Shown: positions 27,389 to 36,061, counted from the stretch's first letter. The stretch is 64,000 nucleotides of DNA from an uncultured Nitrosomonas sp. (GCA_949281375.1 CASDLT010000010.1:183182-247181), one strand, 5' to 3'. Notes: generated by a model from the sequence alone, not told the origin. Made by a program: numbers and translations.

Positions 27389-28776
27389 TTTCTGCCATCG
27401 CGCTCGACCTGGGCACCACATCGATCAAAGCTGCCCTGGTCGATGGATATGGAAACCTTCATCATATGTCGAGCCTGCCAGCACCGGCCATCGATGGCCA
27501 TGACGGACGCTATGAGAGCAACGCTCTGGATTATGCCAACCGCGCGGAAGATGTATTGCAGCAATGCGCTGCCAACTTTTCTTACAAACCGCCACTGGGA
27601 CTCTGCAGTCAACGCTCGTCATTTCTGCTGTGGGAAAACGTCACTGGTGAACCGGTGACACCCTTGATTTCCTGGCAAGATAATCGAGGATCGCGTTGCT
27701 GCGACCGTTTGCACGATTCAGACGACAACATTCACTCGCTGACAGGTTTGCGTTTGACTCCGTATTATTTTGCTCCAAAACTTAGTGTGCTGTTACAAGT
27801 CAATCCGGACTGGCGCCATCAACTGACCGAGGGAAAATGGTCAGTAGGAACGCTTGATACATTCTTGATCTGGCGTTGGACGAATGGCCAGCAATTCATT
27901 ACCGATGCATCCATGGCAGCACGCACATTGTTGATGGATATTCAGCATCGGCAATGGTCAAGTCAATTATGCAAGCTTTTCGACATTCCTTCGCCTGTTC
28001 TGCCACAGATCAAGCCTACTACCCGGTTGAATGTACCCTTAAATAATGGTTTCACATTACAGTCGAGCGTTGGCGATCAATCTGCAGCGCTACTTGCATG
28101 CGTAGCGGGTAATGCCGATGAAGCTTTGATCAATTTAGGCACTGGTGGTTTTGTCATTCGTATCCTTGCGCAGGAAACAACAGCTTTGAAAGGCTATCTG
28201 CAAACACTCGTGTGTCAGGAAGAGAATCACCCGCCTCGATTTGCCATCGAAGGCACGCTCAACTCCATCTCCGCGGCAGTGGCGCCTTATCCAATCATGA
28301 AGTGTCATTTTGACGAGCTGGCACAAAGTAAGATTTTCTGCATTGCCGAGCCGAGTGGATTGGGTGCACCCTATTTTCGCAAAGAATGGGGAATTCATTT
28401 TTCTGAATCAACGGCTGCACTGACGGCGCCGCAGATGGCCATCCTGATGCTGGAGGCCATCATCTTTCGCGTAGCACGCATCCTTGAAGACTTTCATCAC
28501 AATGCCCCGCTTTCCCGGGCTTATTTATCGGGAGGATTATCCGAATCGTCTTGTCTGCAATTGGGAATCGCTCACTGCGCGCCATGTCCGATCGTTCATG
28601 TGGCGCAAAAAGAAACCAGCCTCCAGGGCGCAGCCCTGCTGGCTTTTCAGCAAGGAATAAAATCCTCTCGAAGTGGTGACACGATTCCCATTATTCCAGG
28701 AGAAAATGCATTATTCAGAAAATACCAACACTGGAAGAACTGGCTCGATACATTACTGGGAACACAACACAATTAG
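27373..28776 (+). CDS. FGGY-family carbohydrate kinase, glycerol kinase-like
   Basis: A 467-residue kinase, shorter than typical GlpK (about 500). The ATP-binding N-terminus IALDLGTTSIKAALVD, the middle segment LISWQDNRGSR and the second half with VGDQSAALLACVAG and NLGTGGFV match FGGY kinases. The operon with glpD and a glycerophosphodiesterase argues for glycerol as substrate. However, the family motif GITNQRET of GlpK reads GLCSQRSSF here, so the enzyme is a divergent member and another polyol is possible. Start overlaps glpD. Confidence 0.85.
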   Translation: MEPNLISAIALDLGTTSIKAALVDGYGNLHHMSSLPAPAIDGHDGRYESNALDYANRAEDVLQQCAANFSYKPPLGLCSQRSSFLLWENVTGEPVTPLISWQDNRGSRCCDRLHDSDDNIHSLTGLRLTPYYFAPKLSVLLQVNPDWRHQLTEGKWSVGTLDTFLIWRWTNGQQFITDASMAARTLLMDIQHRQWSSQLCKLFDIPSPVLPQIKPTTRLNVPLNNGFTLQSSVGDQSAALLACVAGNADEALINLGTGGFVIRILAQETTALKGYLQTLVCQEENHPPRFAIEGTLNSISAAVAPYPIMKCHFDELAQSKIFCIAEPSGLGAPYFRKEWGIHFSESTAALTAPQMAILMLEAIIFRVARILEDFHHNAPLSRAYLSGGLSESSCLQLGIAHCAPCPIVHVAQKETSLQGAALLAFQQGIKSSRSGDTIPIIPGENALFRKYQHWKNWLDTLLGTQHN

Positions 28777-28908
28777 CGCCTCCTAAAAAGGCTAACCGCA
28801 CAATTCTCAATCCTGTAGAATCCGCCTTTCAAATCACTCATCGGTTTGATTTTTAGTTATAATTTGACACGAATTCATTGCATAACCGCATGATATCAGG
28901 AACATAGC

Positions 28909-28930
28909 GTAACAGCATCCATAGTGTTAC
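28909..28930 (+). promoter_or_regulatory. Inverted repeat upstream of protoglobin gene
   Basis: GTAACA at 28909-28914 and TGTTAC at 28925-28930 form a perfect 6-base inverted repeat with a 10-base spacer; with one inserted base the symmetry extends outward as ATAG(C)GTAACA / TGTTACCTAT. It sits 35 bases before the ATG and downstream of a TATAAT box at 28858-28863 (no good -35). It looks like a regulator-binding site; the regulator is not identified. Confidence 0.4.
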
Positions 28931-28965
28931 CTATGATCATTAACACATCTTAAAAAGGAAATTTC

Positions 28966-29559
28966 ATGGCAAATACAAATATACCGGGCTATACCTATGG
29001 CAGCGCTGCGCTTGCCAAATCACCAGTATCGCTGGATGACTTCGCCAAACTTAAACAAGCTGCTTTGTTCGGCGATGAAGATGTGCGCTATTTAAAAATG
29101 TCTCATGACATTCTCAAGGATCAGACTGAGCAGATTTTGGACGTATGGTATGGCTTTGTTGGATCGACCCCTTTCCTGCTGCATTATTTTACCAATGCAG
29201 CCGATGGGCAACCCAACATGGATTATTTAGGTGCAGTGCGCAAACGCTTCGGTCAATGGATTCTCGACACGGCAAACGCTGAATATGGTCAGGATTGGCT
29301 CAATTATCAATATGAAATCGGGTTACGTCATCATACTTCCAAGAAAAATGCGACCGATAACGTCAAATCAGTACCCATCATTCATGTGCATTATATTTTT
29401 GCCTTGATAATTCCCATTACCACTACATTACGTCCTTTCCTGGAAAAAGGCGGGCATTCCCGTGATGACGTAGATCGCATGCAGGATGCATGGCGCAAAT
29501 CCGTATTGATGCAGGTAATTCTATGGTCTCAACCGTATATCAAGACCGGAGAATTCTAA
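28966..29559 (+). CDS. Protoglobin-family heme protein
   Basis: A 197-residue single-domain protein without signal peptide. The body matches the protoglobin/globin-sensor fold: DEDVRYLKMSHDILKDQTEQ in the N-terminal helices, then QYEIGLRHH with His122/His123, one of which should be the proximal heme ligand (His120 in the Methanosarcina protein), followed by VPIIHVHYIFA. There is no attached signalling domain. Protoglobins bind O2, CO and NO; some isomerise or oxidise small molecules. In an ammonia oxidiser a role toward NO is plausible but not shown. AAAAAGGAA precedes the ATG. Confidence 0.85.
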   Translation: MANTNIPGYTYGSAALAKSPVSLDDFAKLKQAALFGDEDVRYLKMSHDILKDQTEQILDVWYGFVGSTPFLLHYFTNAADGQPNMDYLGAVRKRFGQWILDTANAEYGQDWLNYQYEIGLRHHTSKKNATDNVKSVPIIHVHYIFALIIPITTTLRPFLEKGGHSRDDVDRMQDAWRKSVLMQVILWSQPYIKTGEF

Positions 29560-29565
29560 ATTATC

Positions 29566-29606
29566 TTTTGCGAAGCGTGGTATTTTCTGTGCCATTCTTC
29601 GCAAAA
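29566..29606 (+). terminator. Hairpin just after the protoglobin gene
   Basis: TTTTGCGAAG at 29566-29575 pairs perfectly with CTTCGCAAAA at 29597-29606, and the 21-base loop can pair further (TGGTA with TGCCA, one G-T pair). It begins 7 bases after the stop codon. No T-run follows, so it may stabilise the mRNA end instead of acting as a classic terminator. Confidence 0.5.
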
Positions 29607-29760
29607 CCCCGGACTGTCCAGGATTCGTTGCCAATTAAGAACAGAATAGAAGACTTATTTTGATTCGATAAATAACGAAGTGCGTGCTCGCGGTTTCTTG
29701 ATCGAGTGACAAGACCTGATCTGCCTGAGACGGTTTGCTTCAACAAACTGGATAGCTTAA

Positions 29761-29805
29761 TGCCCATTTTATCGGATATTTCATCCGATAAAATGGGCAT
29801 TCTTG
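29761..29805 (+). terminator. Strong 17-bp hairpin, probable bidirectional terminator
   Basis: Perfect 17-base stem: TGCCCATTTTATCGGAT at 29761-29777, loop ATTTC, complementary arm at 29783-29799, followed by TTCTTGTTT. It lies between the protoglobin gene and the convergent small gene at 29934-30041, so it may stop transcription from both sides. The A/T tracts inside the stem make it effective on either strand. Confidence 0.6.
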
Positions 29806-29933
29806 TTTCGTGTTATCAAGCTGTGTCCTTTAATCACTGAATTAGTGATTGAAGTAAGTTTTGTTAATTTGCCAATGCTCTTAGTTCATCATTAAGCATC
29901 ATTAACAAAACTCTGGACATAAGAATCTTTTAT

Positions 29934-30041
29934 TTAGAAAACGCCGTAAATGATCGCGCCAATAACAATAAAAGCTGCTACTGAAATGAAGAACAATCTT
30001 AAAACTTGTGCATCTGTTTCTCTTCTATTAATTTCGCTCAT
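29934..30041 (-). CDS. 35-residue single-span membrane protein
   Basis: A small gene below usual length cut-offs. The ATG at 30041 is preceded by a good ribosome-binding site (AAGGAG, 6 bases away) and the frame runs 35 codons to TAA. The protein has a charged N-terminus MSEINRRETDAQ and one hydrophobic helix (about residues 14-35, LRLFFISVAAFIVIGAIIYG) ending IYGVF. This is the form of small accessory subunits of respiratory oxidases or transporters, but I do not recognise a family. Palindromic sites lie about 80 bases upstream, supporting an independently regulated unit. Confidence 0.6.
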   Translation of the reverse strand: MSEINRRETDAQVLRLFFISVAAFIVIGAIIYGVF

Positions 30042-30121
30042 ATTTATCTCCTTATAAATGGATTTTTTTGATTACCACTGACTTACTTAACTAAAGCCGA
30101 TAAAATCGACCCCCTTTTTTG

Positions 30122-30147
30122 CACAATCGTGAAATTCCACAATTGTG
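30122..30147 (-). promoter_or_regulatory. Tandem CACAAT(T/C)GTG sites
   Basis: Two 10-base sites, CACAATCGTG at 30122-30131 and the perfect palindrome CACAATTGTG at 30138-30147, lie 16 bases apart centre to centre, about one and a half helical turns. They are upstream of the 35-residue membrane protein gene. The arrangement looks like an operator for a dimeric regulator; none is known to me with exactly this site. Confidence 0.45.
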
Positions 30148-30403
30148 TAACCTCCCTGCTCCATTAAGCGTGATTAAAATTACCTAAGGAACTGAGTACA
30201 TTGTAAATATGCAGCCATCATACAGACTATTATCATGGTTTAGCCAGTGAATTCTAACTCACATTTATCAACAATGAAAGTGTTGAAATTGAGTAAGCCT
30301 TAATAATGTGATTTATCAGTGAATCAATGCGGACATTACTTACCAAACTTACTACAGAACGAAGCGGTGAATGCAATGAGTGAGTCGCGTGTCATTGTTC
30401 ATA
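30148..30403. other. Intergenic region, nothing recognised
   Basis: AT-rich stretch between the palindromic sites and the 3' end of the AttH-like gene. I see no supported gene, no strong hairpin and no convincing promoter hexamer pair. Confidence 0.35.
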
Positions 30404-31519
30404 TCACAAAGTCAAGGGGCTGACATAACCTGTCAATTCGAGATAACCACGGCCAGCAGGTTGTTGATTCCTGGTCAGCGTTACCGCTCCCTCCCAGTAC
30501 ACTGCTCCGGTTGATTGGCGCGAATCGAGCTCCTGATCATCCAGAAACGGGCTCAGTCGCCATTCAATGTCTTCTGTGCGAATATGCATCGCGACGGGAT
30601 ACACTGCTTCGGTATGAGGCGATTTCCAAGTACGTAACGGAGTAAATTCCACCTGATCCGGACTGAAGAATCTCACTTCACCCGTTGGATTGCGCAATGC
30701 AGCATAAGCCCATACTTTTCCACCATTCTTTCCGCGTATTTGAAAAGCCATCAAAGCAGACCCATCATCCAAGTTAGCTCCAACCCAATCCCAGCCATCG
30801 GCATCACTATCCAAGTAGGCCGTTGACCACTCATGATCCAGCCAGGCGCTGCCGTTGACGGTCACCGGCTTATTGTTTCGAGAAACTATTCCGCTTACCC
30901 GCAAATGCGGTTCGCTGTAGTAATAGCTCGCCTGCTCCGGTTTGGGGCCCTTGCGGGAAAATCCTTTGTCCCCTTGCAGCATCACCGCCTGAGTCGGAGC
31001 CAGAGACAGCTTCAAACCGAATTCATCAGTCTGCATCTCCACCTGATAATGCCCCTGGTCGTCCCGCACCAGATACCAATCATCCAGCTTTACATCAGTA
31101 TTACCTGATCTGGCATAGGCCAAATCGAACCCCTCTCGCAAAGTTTTCTCATGGTGCATCAATTTTCCTGTGGCGGGATCGGATAGCGCCACATGCGCAA
31201 TGATCAGGTATTTCGCAGCAAAGTGGCTCGGGTTGTCATGATTCTGATCCGTTGCATAGCGAAAGAAAGTCACCTGAAAACCCAGCGGCTTGTCATCGTC
31301 GGTATCCAACCATCCTGTGATGTACCACCATTCGATCCGGAAATCGTGATGCGCGCCATAATCAGCCGGGAAGCTCAGATGATGATCCGGAACCACTGGC
31401 TTCAACCGCGAAACTGGCTCATCAGCCAAGGTTTCTATGCTCAAGAATGCCGCCATCAGCAACCATGCAAGCAGAAATTTTGCATATCTGAGCTTGCCGA
31501 TTTTTTGCATGATTTTCAT
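30404..31519 (-). CDS. AttH/CrtC-like lipocalin-fold exported protein
   Basis: A 371-residue protein with an N-terminal signal sequence (AKFLLAWLLMAAFLSIETLA) and the AttH signature FRIEWWYITGWL followed by LGFQVTFFR, and later AWLDHEWSTAYL, which place it in the AttH/CrtC lipocalin-like group (often labelled secreted hydrolase). I start it at the ATG at 31519, preceded by GGAGG; that ATG shares its A with the permease stop TAA (TAATG), so translation is coupled. It lies third after an ABC ATPase and FtsX-type permease, which suggests it binds a lipid or hydrophobic ligand moved by that transporter. Enzyme activity is not established. Confidence 0.8.
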   Translation of the reverse strand: MKIMQKIGKLRYAKFLLAWLLMAAFLSIETLADEPVSRLKPVVPDHHLSFPADYGAHHDFRIEWWYITGWLDTDDDKPLGFQVTFFRYATDQNHDNPSHFAAKYLIIAHVALSDPATGKLMHHEKTLREGFDLAYARSGNTDVKLDDWYLVRDDQGHYQVEMQTDEFGLKLSLAPTQAVMLQGDKGFSRKGPKPEQASYYYSEPHLRVSGIVSRNNKPVTVNGSAWLDHEWSTAYLDSDADGWDWVGANLDDGSALMAFQIRGKNGGKVWAYAALRNPTGEVRFFSPDQVEFTPLRTWKSPHTEAVYPVAMHIRTEDIEWRLSPFLDDQELDSRQSTGAVYWEGAVTLTRNQQPAGRGYLELTGYVSPLTL

Positions 31520-34068
31520 TACCCATCCTCCTTCACAGCGCGCATCACCTGACCGGAAATTGCCTGACGCCCAGCCATCAACGCCGTCAATGAAGCTGAT
31601 ACCAGCATCATCAAAGCAATCGACATTAACCAGCTCCACGGCAAGTAAAGTTGCATTGTCCAGTGAAACGATTGCGGATTGACGACAAATATCAGGATTA
31701 AACTGATGCTCCACCCCAACACAAAACCGAACACAATCCCTAAAGCCGTCAACAAGCCGCCTTCAGCAGCCAGCATAATCAAAATTTGCTTGCGGGTCAT
31801 GCCAACATGCCGCAGCATGCCAAATTCCTTCGCCCGCGCCAACGTCTGAGCTGAGAAACTGGCGCCCACGCCCAATAGACCGATGATCACCGCAACCGTT
31901 TCCAGCACATAGGTTACTGCAAAACTACGGTCGAAGATTTTTAAACTCAAAGCCCGCATGTCGCTCGAGCGTGAAATTTCCAAAGCGCTGCCAAAGGATA
32001 ATTGACGCAAATTTTCAATGACGGTATCCATCGCCATGCCGTCATGCAACCATAGCGCAACCGTATTGACGCTCATGTCTCCCGTCAAGCGTTGATAGTC
32101 CGTTAGTTGCATCTGCACTGCCCCAAATTGCCGACCATAATCGCGCCATATGCCAGCTACCACAAACTCATGAAATGCCGTACCTACCGGGAATACAACC
32201 TTCTCGCCGACTCGAAACTTATACAAATCAACCATCGCCTCCGATACCCAGATCGGTATGATCCCCTCCGGTAAGGATTCTGGTGGAATCACATCATCCG
32301 TGAGCGGCAGTGTCTTGCGCGGATCATCGTGATCAATAGGACGGGCGAGCAAAGTGATGTCCGGCCGACTGGCATCGAGAGTCAATTGCTGAGTACGGAA
32401 AAAATCGACCCGATCAAAACCGATCGATTCAGCAATGACCTTTTGCTCTTTTAGCTGGAATCCTCCCTGATCACCTGTGGTCGCAACGCGCACATATAGA
32501 TCGGCCGGCAATACCTGCCCCAGCCAATGATCAATCGACACTCGAAAACTCATTACCATGATCGCCATCGCGACCATCAAACTGAAGCTTGCCAGGATGC
32601 CGCCAAGCGCAATCGCAGCTTGACCGGGCGCATTGGTCAAGCGGGCCAATACCAGCGTAGACACAGCGCCCATCTCACAGCGATGCAACCTTCCAGTCAG
32701 CAAAGAAAAAAACCCAGCCGTGAAACGAGGCATCAGTGCAATACCTCCGATCAACAGCAGCGCAATAGCTACATAACCCAACACGGGCAATTCAAAGATG
32801 GGCGGCAATTGAGTAAACAACAGAGCAGCAATCAAGCAAATAACCGCCGGCCACGGTGAAGACCATTTCTCCACGACGGTTTGCCCGCTCCCTGCTCGCA
32901 GAGCCGGGGCAGGTCTTGCATACGCCGCCTCCATCGCAGGCACGATGCCGCCGATCAGCGTTATGCACAATCCCACACCAAAAAACAATACTGCTGCGGC
33001 TGGATCGAAGAAAATATTGGGTTTGACACCAGGAAAAAAACTGCTGCCCAGCCCCCCATCCAATAACTGGAGCGCCATGACCGCAATCAAATATCCGAGA
33101 CTCAGCCCCAACACTGAACCCAAAGCTCCTAGAAAGAGTCCTTCGGTAAGAACATATCGCAGCAATTGCGCGCGGGTAACGCCCAACACCCGCAGCAATG
33201 CAAATTGCTGACGCCGCCGTATAACCGAAAGAGCCTGCGTGGAAAATACCAGAAACGCACCGGTAAACAACGCCACCAAAGCCAGCATATTCAGATTGAT
33301 GCGATAAGCTCGAGACATGTTCGCAACCCGCAGTTCCTGATCTGCCACCTCAGTGAGCCAATAAGTGGCACCAAGTTCTTCGGTCAACCACGTTTTGAAC
33401 GACGCGTGATTAACGCCGGGTTGCAATTTCAATTCGATCCGCGACAATAATCCCAGTTGATCGAAACCCCATTGCATTGCGCCAATATCCATGACGGCTA
33501 ACCGTTGTCCTGCTCGCGCCCGCACCAGCCCCCCCGCCACACGAAGCCTGAGCGTGTGCAATCCGGCATAAACGTGTAAATCATCCCCCTGCTTAACTTG
33601 TAACCACTCCATTGCAGCAGGCGAAAGAAAAATGGTATCACTTGCCAGTCGATCCAGTATTTTTCCTTGTTCAGGCAGTCCGAGCAGATCAGGAGAAATC
33701 TGTGCCGCCCGGAACATATCGATACCCAGAATTTTCAATTTCTGATCGTTGCGGGTACTCTGCTGACCCACTACCGCAACATCCAGTTCCAGCACCGGAT
33801 TGGCAACTGCAATTCCTTTTTGCTTTGCCAACCAAGGATACAATGACTCATCAAAGTAAGATTTGCGGCTGCGCACCTGCATATCCGCTTGACCCGAGAG
33901 ACTCTTGCTGGCGGCCGAAAACTCATTGAAAGCGGCAGTATTGATGAGATGTATCGAATAGGCCATTGCCACTCCGATCGCAATAGCAATGAGCGTTACA
34001 CCGACTTGGGTATAATGACTGCGCCACTCACCCAGCATCAACCAACGGGATAACGATGCCGTTGTCAT
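31519..34068 (-). CDS. Large FtsX-type ABC transporter permease
   Basis: An 849-residue permease with two FtsX/MacB-like membrane sets. One N-terminal helix (about 22-42) is followed by a large periplasmic domain, a three-helix set from about 262 on, a central pair of hydrophobic segments, a second periplasmic domain and a C-terminal three-helix set (about 720-835). Permeases of this size with a single ATPase partner occur in exporters or extraction systems for lipids or lipoproteins, not importers. It overlaps the ATPase gene by 4 bases (ATGA) and the AttH-like gene by one base. Confidence 0.87.
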   Translation of the reverse strand: MTTASLSRWLMLGEWRSHYTQVGVTLIAIAIGVAMAYSIHLINTAAFNEFSAASKSLSGQADMQVRSRKSYFDESLYPWLAKQKGIAVANPVLELDVAVVGQQSTRNDQKLKILGIDMFRAAQISPDLLGLPEQGKILDRLASDTIFLSPAAMEWLQVKQGDDLHVYAGLHTLRLRVAGGLVRARAGQRLAVMDIGAMQWGFDQLGLLSRIELKLQPGVNHASFKTWLTEELGATYWLTEVADQELRVANMSRAYRINLNMLALVALFTGAFLVFSTQALSVIRRRQQFALLRVLGVTRAQLLRYVLTEGLFLGALGSVLGLSLGYLIAVMALQLLDGGLGSSFFPGVKPNIFFDPAAAVLFFGVGLCITLIGGIVPAMEAAYARPAPALRAGSGQTVVEKWSSPWPAVICLIAALLFTQLPPIFELPVLGYVAIALLLIGGIALMPRFTAGFFSLLTGRLHRCEMGAVSTLVLARLTNAPGQAAIALGGILASFSLMVAMAIMVMSFRVSIDHWLGQVLPADLYVRVATTGDQGGFQLKEQKVIAESIGFDRVDFFRTQQLTLDASRPDITLLARPIDHDDPRKTLPLTDDVIPPESLPEGIIPIWVSEAMVDLYKFRVGEKVVFPVGTAFHEFVVAGIWRDYGRQFGAVQMQLTDYQRLTGDMSVNTVALWLHDGMAMDTVIENLRQLSFGSALEISRSSDMRALSLKIFDRSFAVTYVLETVAVIIGLLGVGASFSAQTLARAKEFGMLRHVGMTRKQILIMLAAEGGLLTALGIVFGFVLGWSISLILIFVVNPQSFHWTMQLYLPWSWLMSIALMMLVSASLTALMAGRQAISGQVMRAVKEDG

Positions 34069-34730
34069 TGCCGATGCTCTGATTGAGTCAGAAACAAGCC
34101 ATCCTTCGTCAAGTTCAGAACGAGATCCGCTGTTGCAGCGGCTGCATGAGAATGGGTTACGATAATACCGGTAGCGCCATTGGCCTTAATTTCTGTACGC
34201 ATCAACTGCAAAATATCGTGTGCGGTGTCCGGATCGAGATTACCTGTCGGTTCATCCGCCAGAACCAGTGCAGGACGATGGATCAATGCCCGGGCAATAG
34301 CAACCCGTTGCAGTTCTCCTCCAGACAATTGATGCGAAAAATGTTGACCGCGGCCTCGCAATCCTACATTGATCAGCATCTGTTCGACCTGATCGGTCGA
34401 GCCATTATTCAGCAATAGTGGCAACGCAACGTTTTGATGTACTGTTAAGTGTGGCAACACATGAAACGCCTGAAATACGAAGCCGAACTGCTTGCGCCGC
34501 AGTTGCGTCGCAGCGTCATCATCCAGTTGAGAAATAGCAACGCCATTCACGCGTATCTCTCCTGAATCCGGATTATCCAGTCCTGCGATCAGATTCAATA
34601 ATGTAGATTTCCCCACACCCGACTCCCCCATAATCGCCACATAGGCGCCCGATTCCAACGTGTAGCACAGATTGGTCAGGACTTTGCGACTTTCAGCATA
34701 GGCTTTATTGACGTTCATGAGCTCAAGCAT
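34065..34730 (-). CDS. ABC transporter ATPase (LolD/MacB type)
   Basis: A 221-residue nucleotide-binding protein with Walker [10 protein letters not shown] at 35-43, signature LSGGE at 135-139, Walker B VLADE at 156-160 and the following PTGNLD typical of LolD/MacB/FtsE-type ATPases. It drives the FtsX-type permease encoded immediately downstream; the two overlap by an ATGA. First gene of a three-gene minus-strand operon ending with the AttH-like protein. The substrate is not identified. Confidence 0.93.
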   Translation of the reverse strand: MLELMNVNKAYAESRKVLTNLCYTLESGAYVAIMGESGVGKSTLLNLIAGLDNPDSGEIRVNGVAISQLDDDAATQLRRKQFGFVFQAFHVLPHLTVHQNVALPLLLNNGSTDQVEQMLINVGLRGRGQHFSHQLSGGELQRVAIARALIHRPALVLADEPTGNLDPDTAHDILQLMRTEIKANGATGIIVTHSHAAAATADLVLNLTKDGLFLTQSEHRQ

Positions 34731-35025
34731 GTGAACACCTTCTTACTATTGAAATTGAAATACTTTTTTCCATTCCTTGAATTGTCCAGATTTCTCTTTA
34801 TCATTGTATCGTTAAGCAAAGCTTCACCACGCGCGTCAATCGTGCTTAAATGTAACATGTAACAGAAGTAGAGAGCTTCCGAACACTCAAAGTTCGAGGC
34901 AATTCTCGAAGAGATCAGTCAATCCCGATGAATCATTCATCGCCAGCCACTGAACTCCAGGTTTTGTGACGTGGTATCAAAAATCCAGGCACATCCGAAT
35001 AATTCTAACGTTCAAGGAGCAACAT

Positions 35026-35307
35026 ATGGCACGCGCCAGCGCACGACACATTTTGGTAAAAACCGAAGAGCAATGCAATCAACTGAAAACAGACATCGAG
35101 AATGGCGCTGAATTTGCAGAATTGGCTCAGCAACATTCGCTGTGTCCTTCTGGCAAAGAAGGCGGAGATCTGGGTGAATTTGGCCCAGGACAAATGGTAA
35201 AAGAATTCGATACGGTGGTATTCAGCGCGCCGGTAGGCGAAGTGCAAGGCCCGGTAAAAACGCAGTTTGGTTATCACTTAGTGGAAGTGACCCAACGTAG
35301 CGATTAG
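35026..35307 (+). CDS. ppiC: Parvulin peptidyl-prolyl isomerase
   Basis: A 93-residue single-domain parvulin without signal peptide, matching cytosolic PpiC. It begins MARASARHILVKTEEQC and carries GGDLGEFGPGQMVKEFD and FGYHLVEV, the hallmarks of the fold. The start at 35026 is set by AAGGAG at the right distance; a longer frame from 34966 has no such site. It catalyses cis-trans isomerisation of prolyl bonds in folding proteins. It stands alone, divergent from the ABC transporter operon. Confidence 0.93.
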   Translation: MARASARHILVKTEEQCNQLKTDIENGAEFAELAQQHSLCPSGKEGGDLGEFGPGQMVKEFDTVVFSAPVGEVQGPVKTQFGYHLVEVTQRSD

Positions 35308-35646
35308 CTGGAATCATGCTGGAAACGAAACCCGAGTAACCCGATCACTCAGCTTCGCTCGGCAGGGTCATTATCGTATCAATCGCTTGAGCTGTATTGA
35401 CAAATAAAGCCGAAGAAAATTACCAGGCGGCAGACGAACAGGAGGAAGTCGGCTGAACACTCCCGGTGCCTGAGTGACTGATGATCATTTTGAGCAAGCT
35501 GCTGCCTGATATGCATTCAATTGCTCAACGAAGAGTCAGCCAGATCAGTTCTTTATTATCGCTTGGATTGAGTTGCGAAACAGGACAGATGACGGACTGC
35601 GATAGGTACAAATACACTTGGCTTTCGCGATCCGTCATTTCAAACT
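35308..35646. other. Intergenic region with one long inverted repeat
   Basis: About 340 bases between ppiC and the convergent lipoprotein gene. The 8-base inverted repeat ATGACGGA (35589-35596) / TCCGTCAT (35631-35638) could form a hairpin after the lipoprotein gene but has a long loop and no T-run. A 110-codon plus-strand frame crosses the region and the lipoprotein gene; its composition is not protein-like and I reject it. Confidence 0.35.
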
Positions 35647-35973
35647 TTAATGAACGCGTCCGGATGGGAAGCATTGATAAACGCCAAAGCTTCTCCGACC
35701 ACCGACAATTTCCGAAACCGGAACAATGGTATCACCACCCATCAACCCTGCTTCGTTGCGAGCGAGATCAGCAAGTTCGCCCGCGACTTTGTCGGAATTC
35801 CGGTCAAAAATAATTTCGCTCACGACTTTGGTACTGACCGTACCCAGCTTTTTGCACGACTCGACAGCATTCATTGACGACACTAAACGAACGCCCTCAC
35901 CTTTGGCCGTCACTTTAACCCACGCACAGGACATCAACATTACGCAGCACAGGGCGATCATGATTTTTTTCAT
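35647..35973 (-). CDS. DUF4156 lipoprotein
   Basis: A 108-residue predicted lipoprotein. The signal peptide MKKIMIALCCVMLMSC ends in a lipobox with the lipidated Cys16. The mature part VTAKGEGVRLV...SCKKLGTV...LADLARNEAGLMGGDTIV matches the DUF4156 pattern. The start is placed at the ATG at 35973 behind GAGG; two earlier ATG codons in frame lack a site. Function unknown; probably anchored in the outer membrane. Monocistronic. Confidence 0.8.
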   Translation of the reverse strand: MKKIMIALCCVMLMSCAWVKVTAKGEGVRLVSSMNAVESCKKLGTVSTKVVSEIIFDRNSDKVAGELADLARNEAGLMGGDTIVPVSEIVGGRRSFGVYQCFPSGRVH

Positions 35974-36061
35974 ACTGAACCTCATGATGAACAAGATATG
36001 AACGATTTACACGGATTTTTCATAGCAATCTGATTTTTTATTGTAACCCGATACTTAGAGA

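Noticed and set aside
29561-29800. 79-codon minus-strand frame after protoglobin
   Set aside because: Its start lies inside the 17-base hairpin and it covers both hairpins; there is no ribosome-binding site and no similarity.
35481-35813. 110-codon plus-strand frame across the DUF4156 gene
   Set aside because: It overlaps a lipoprotein gene with a clear lipobox on the other strand and its own composition is not protein-like.
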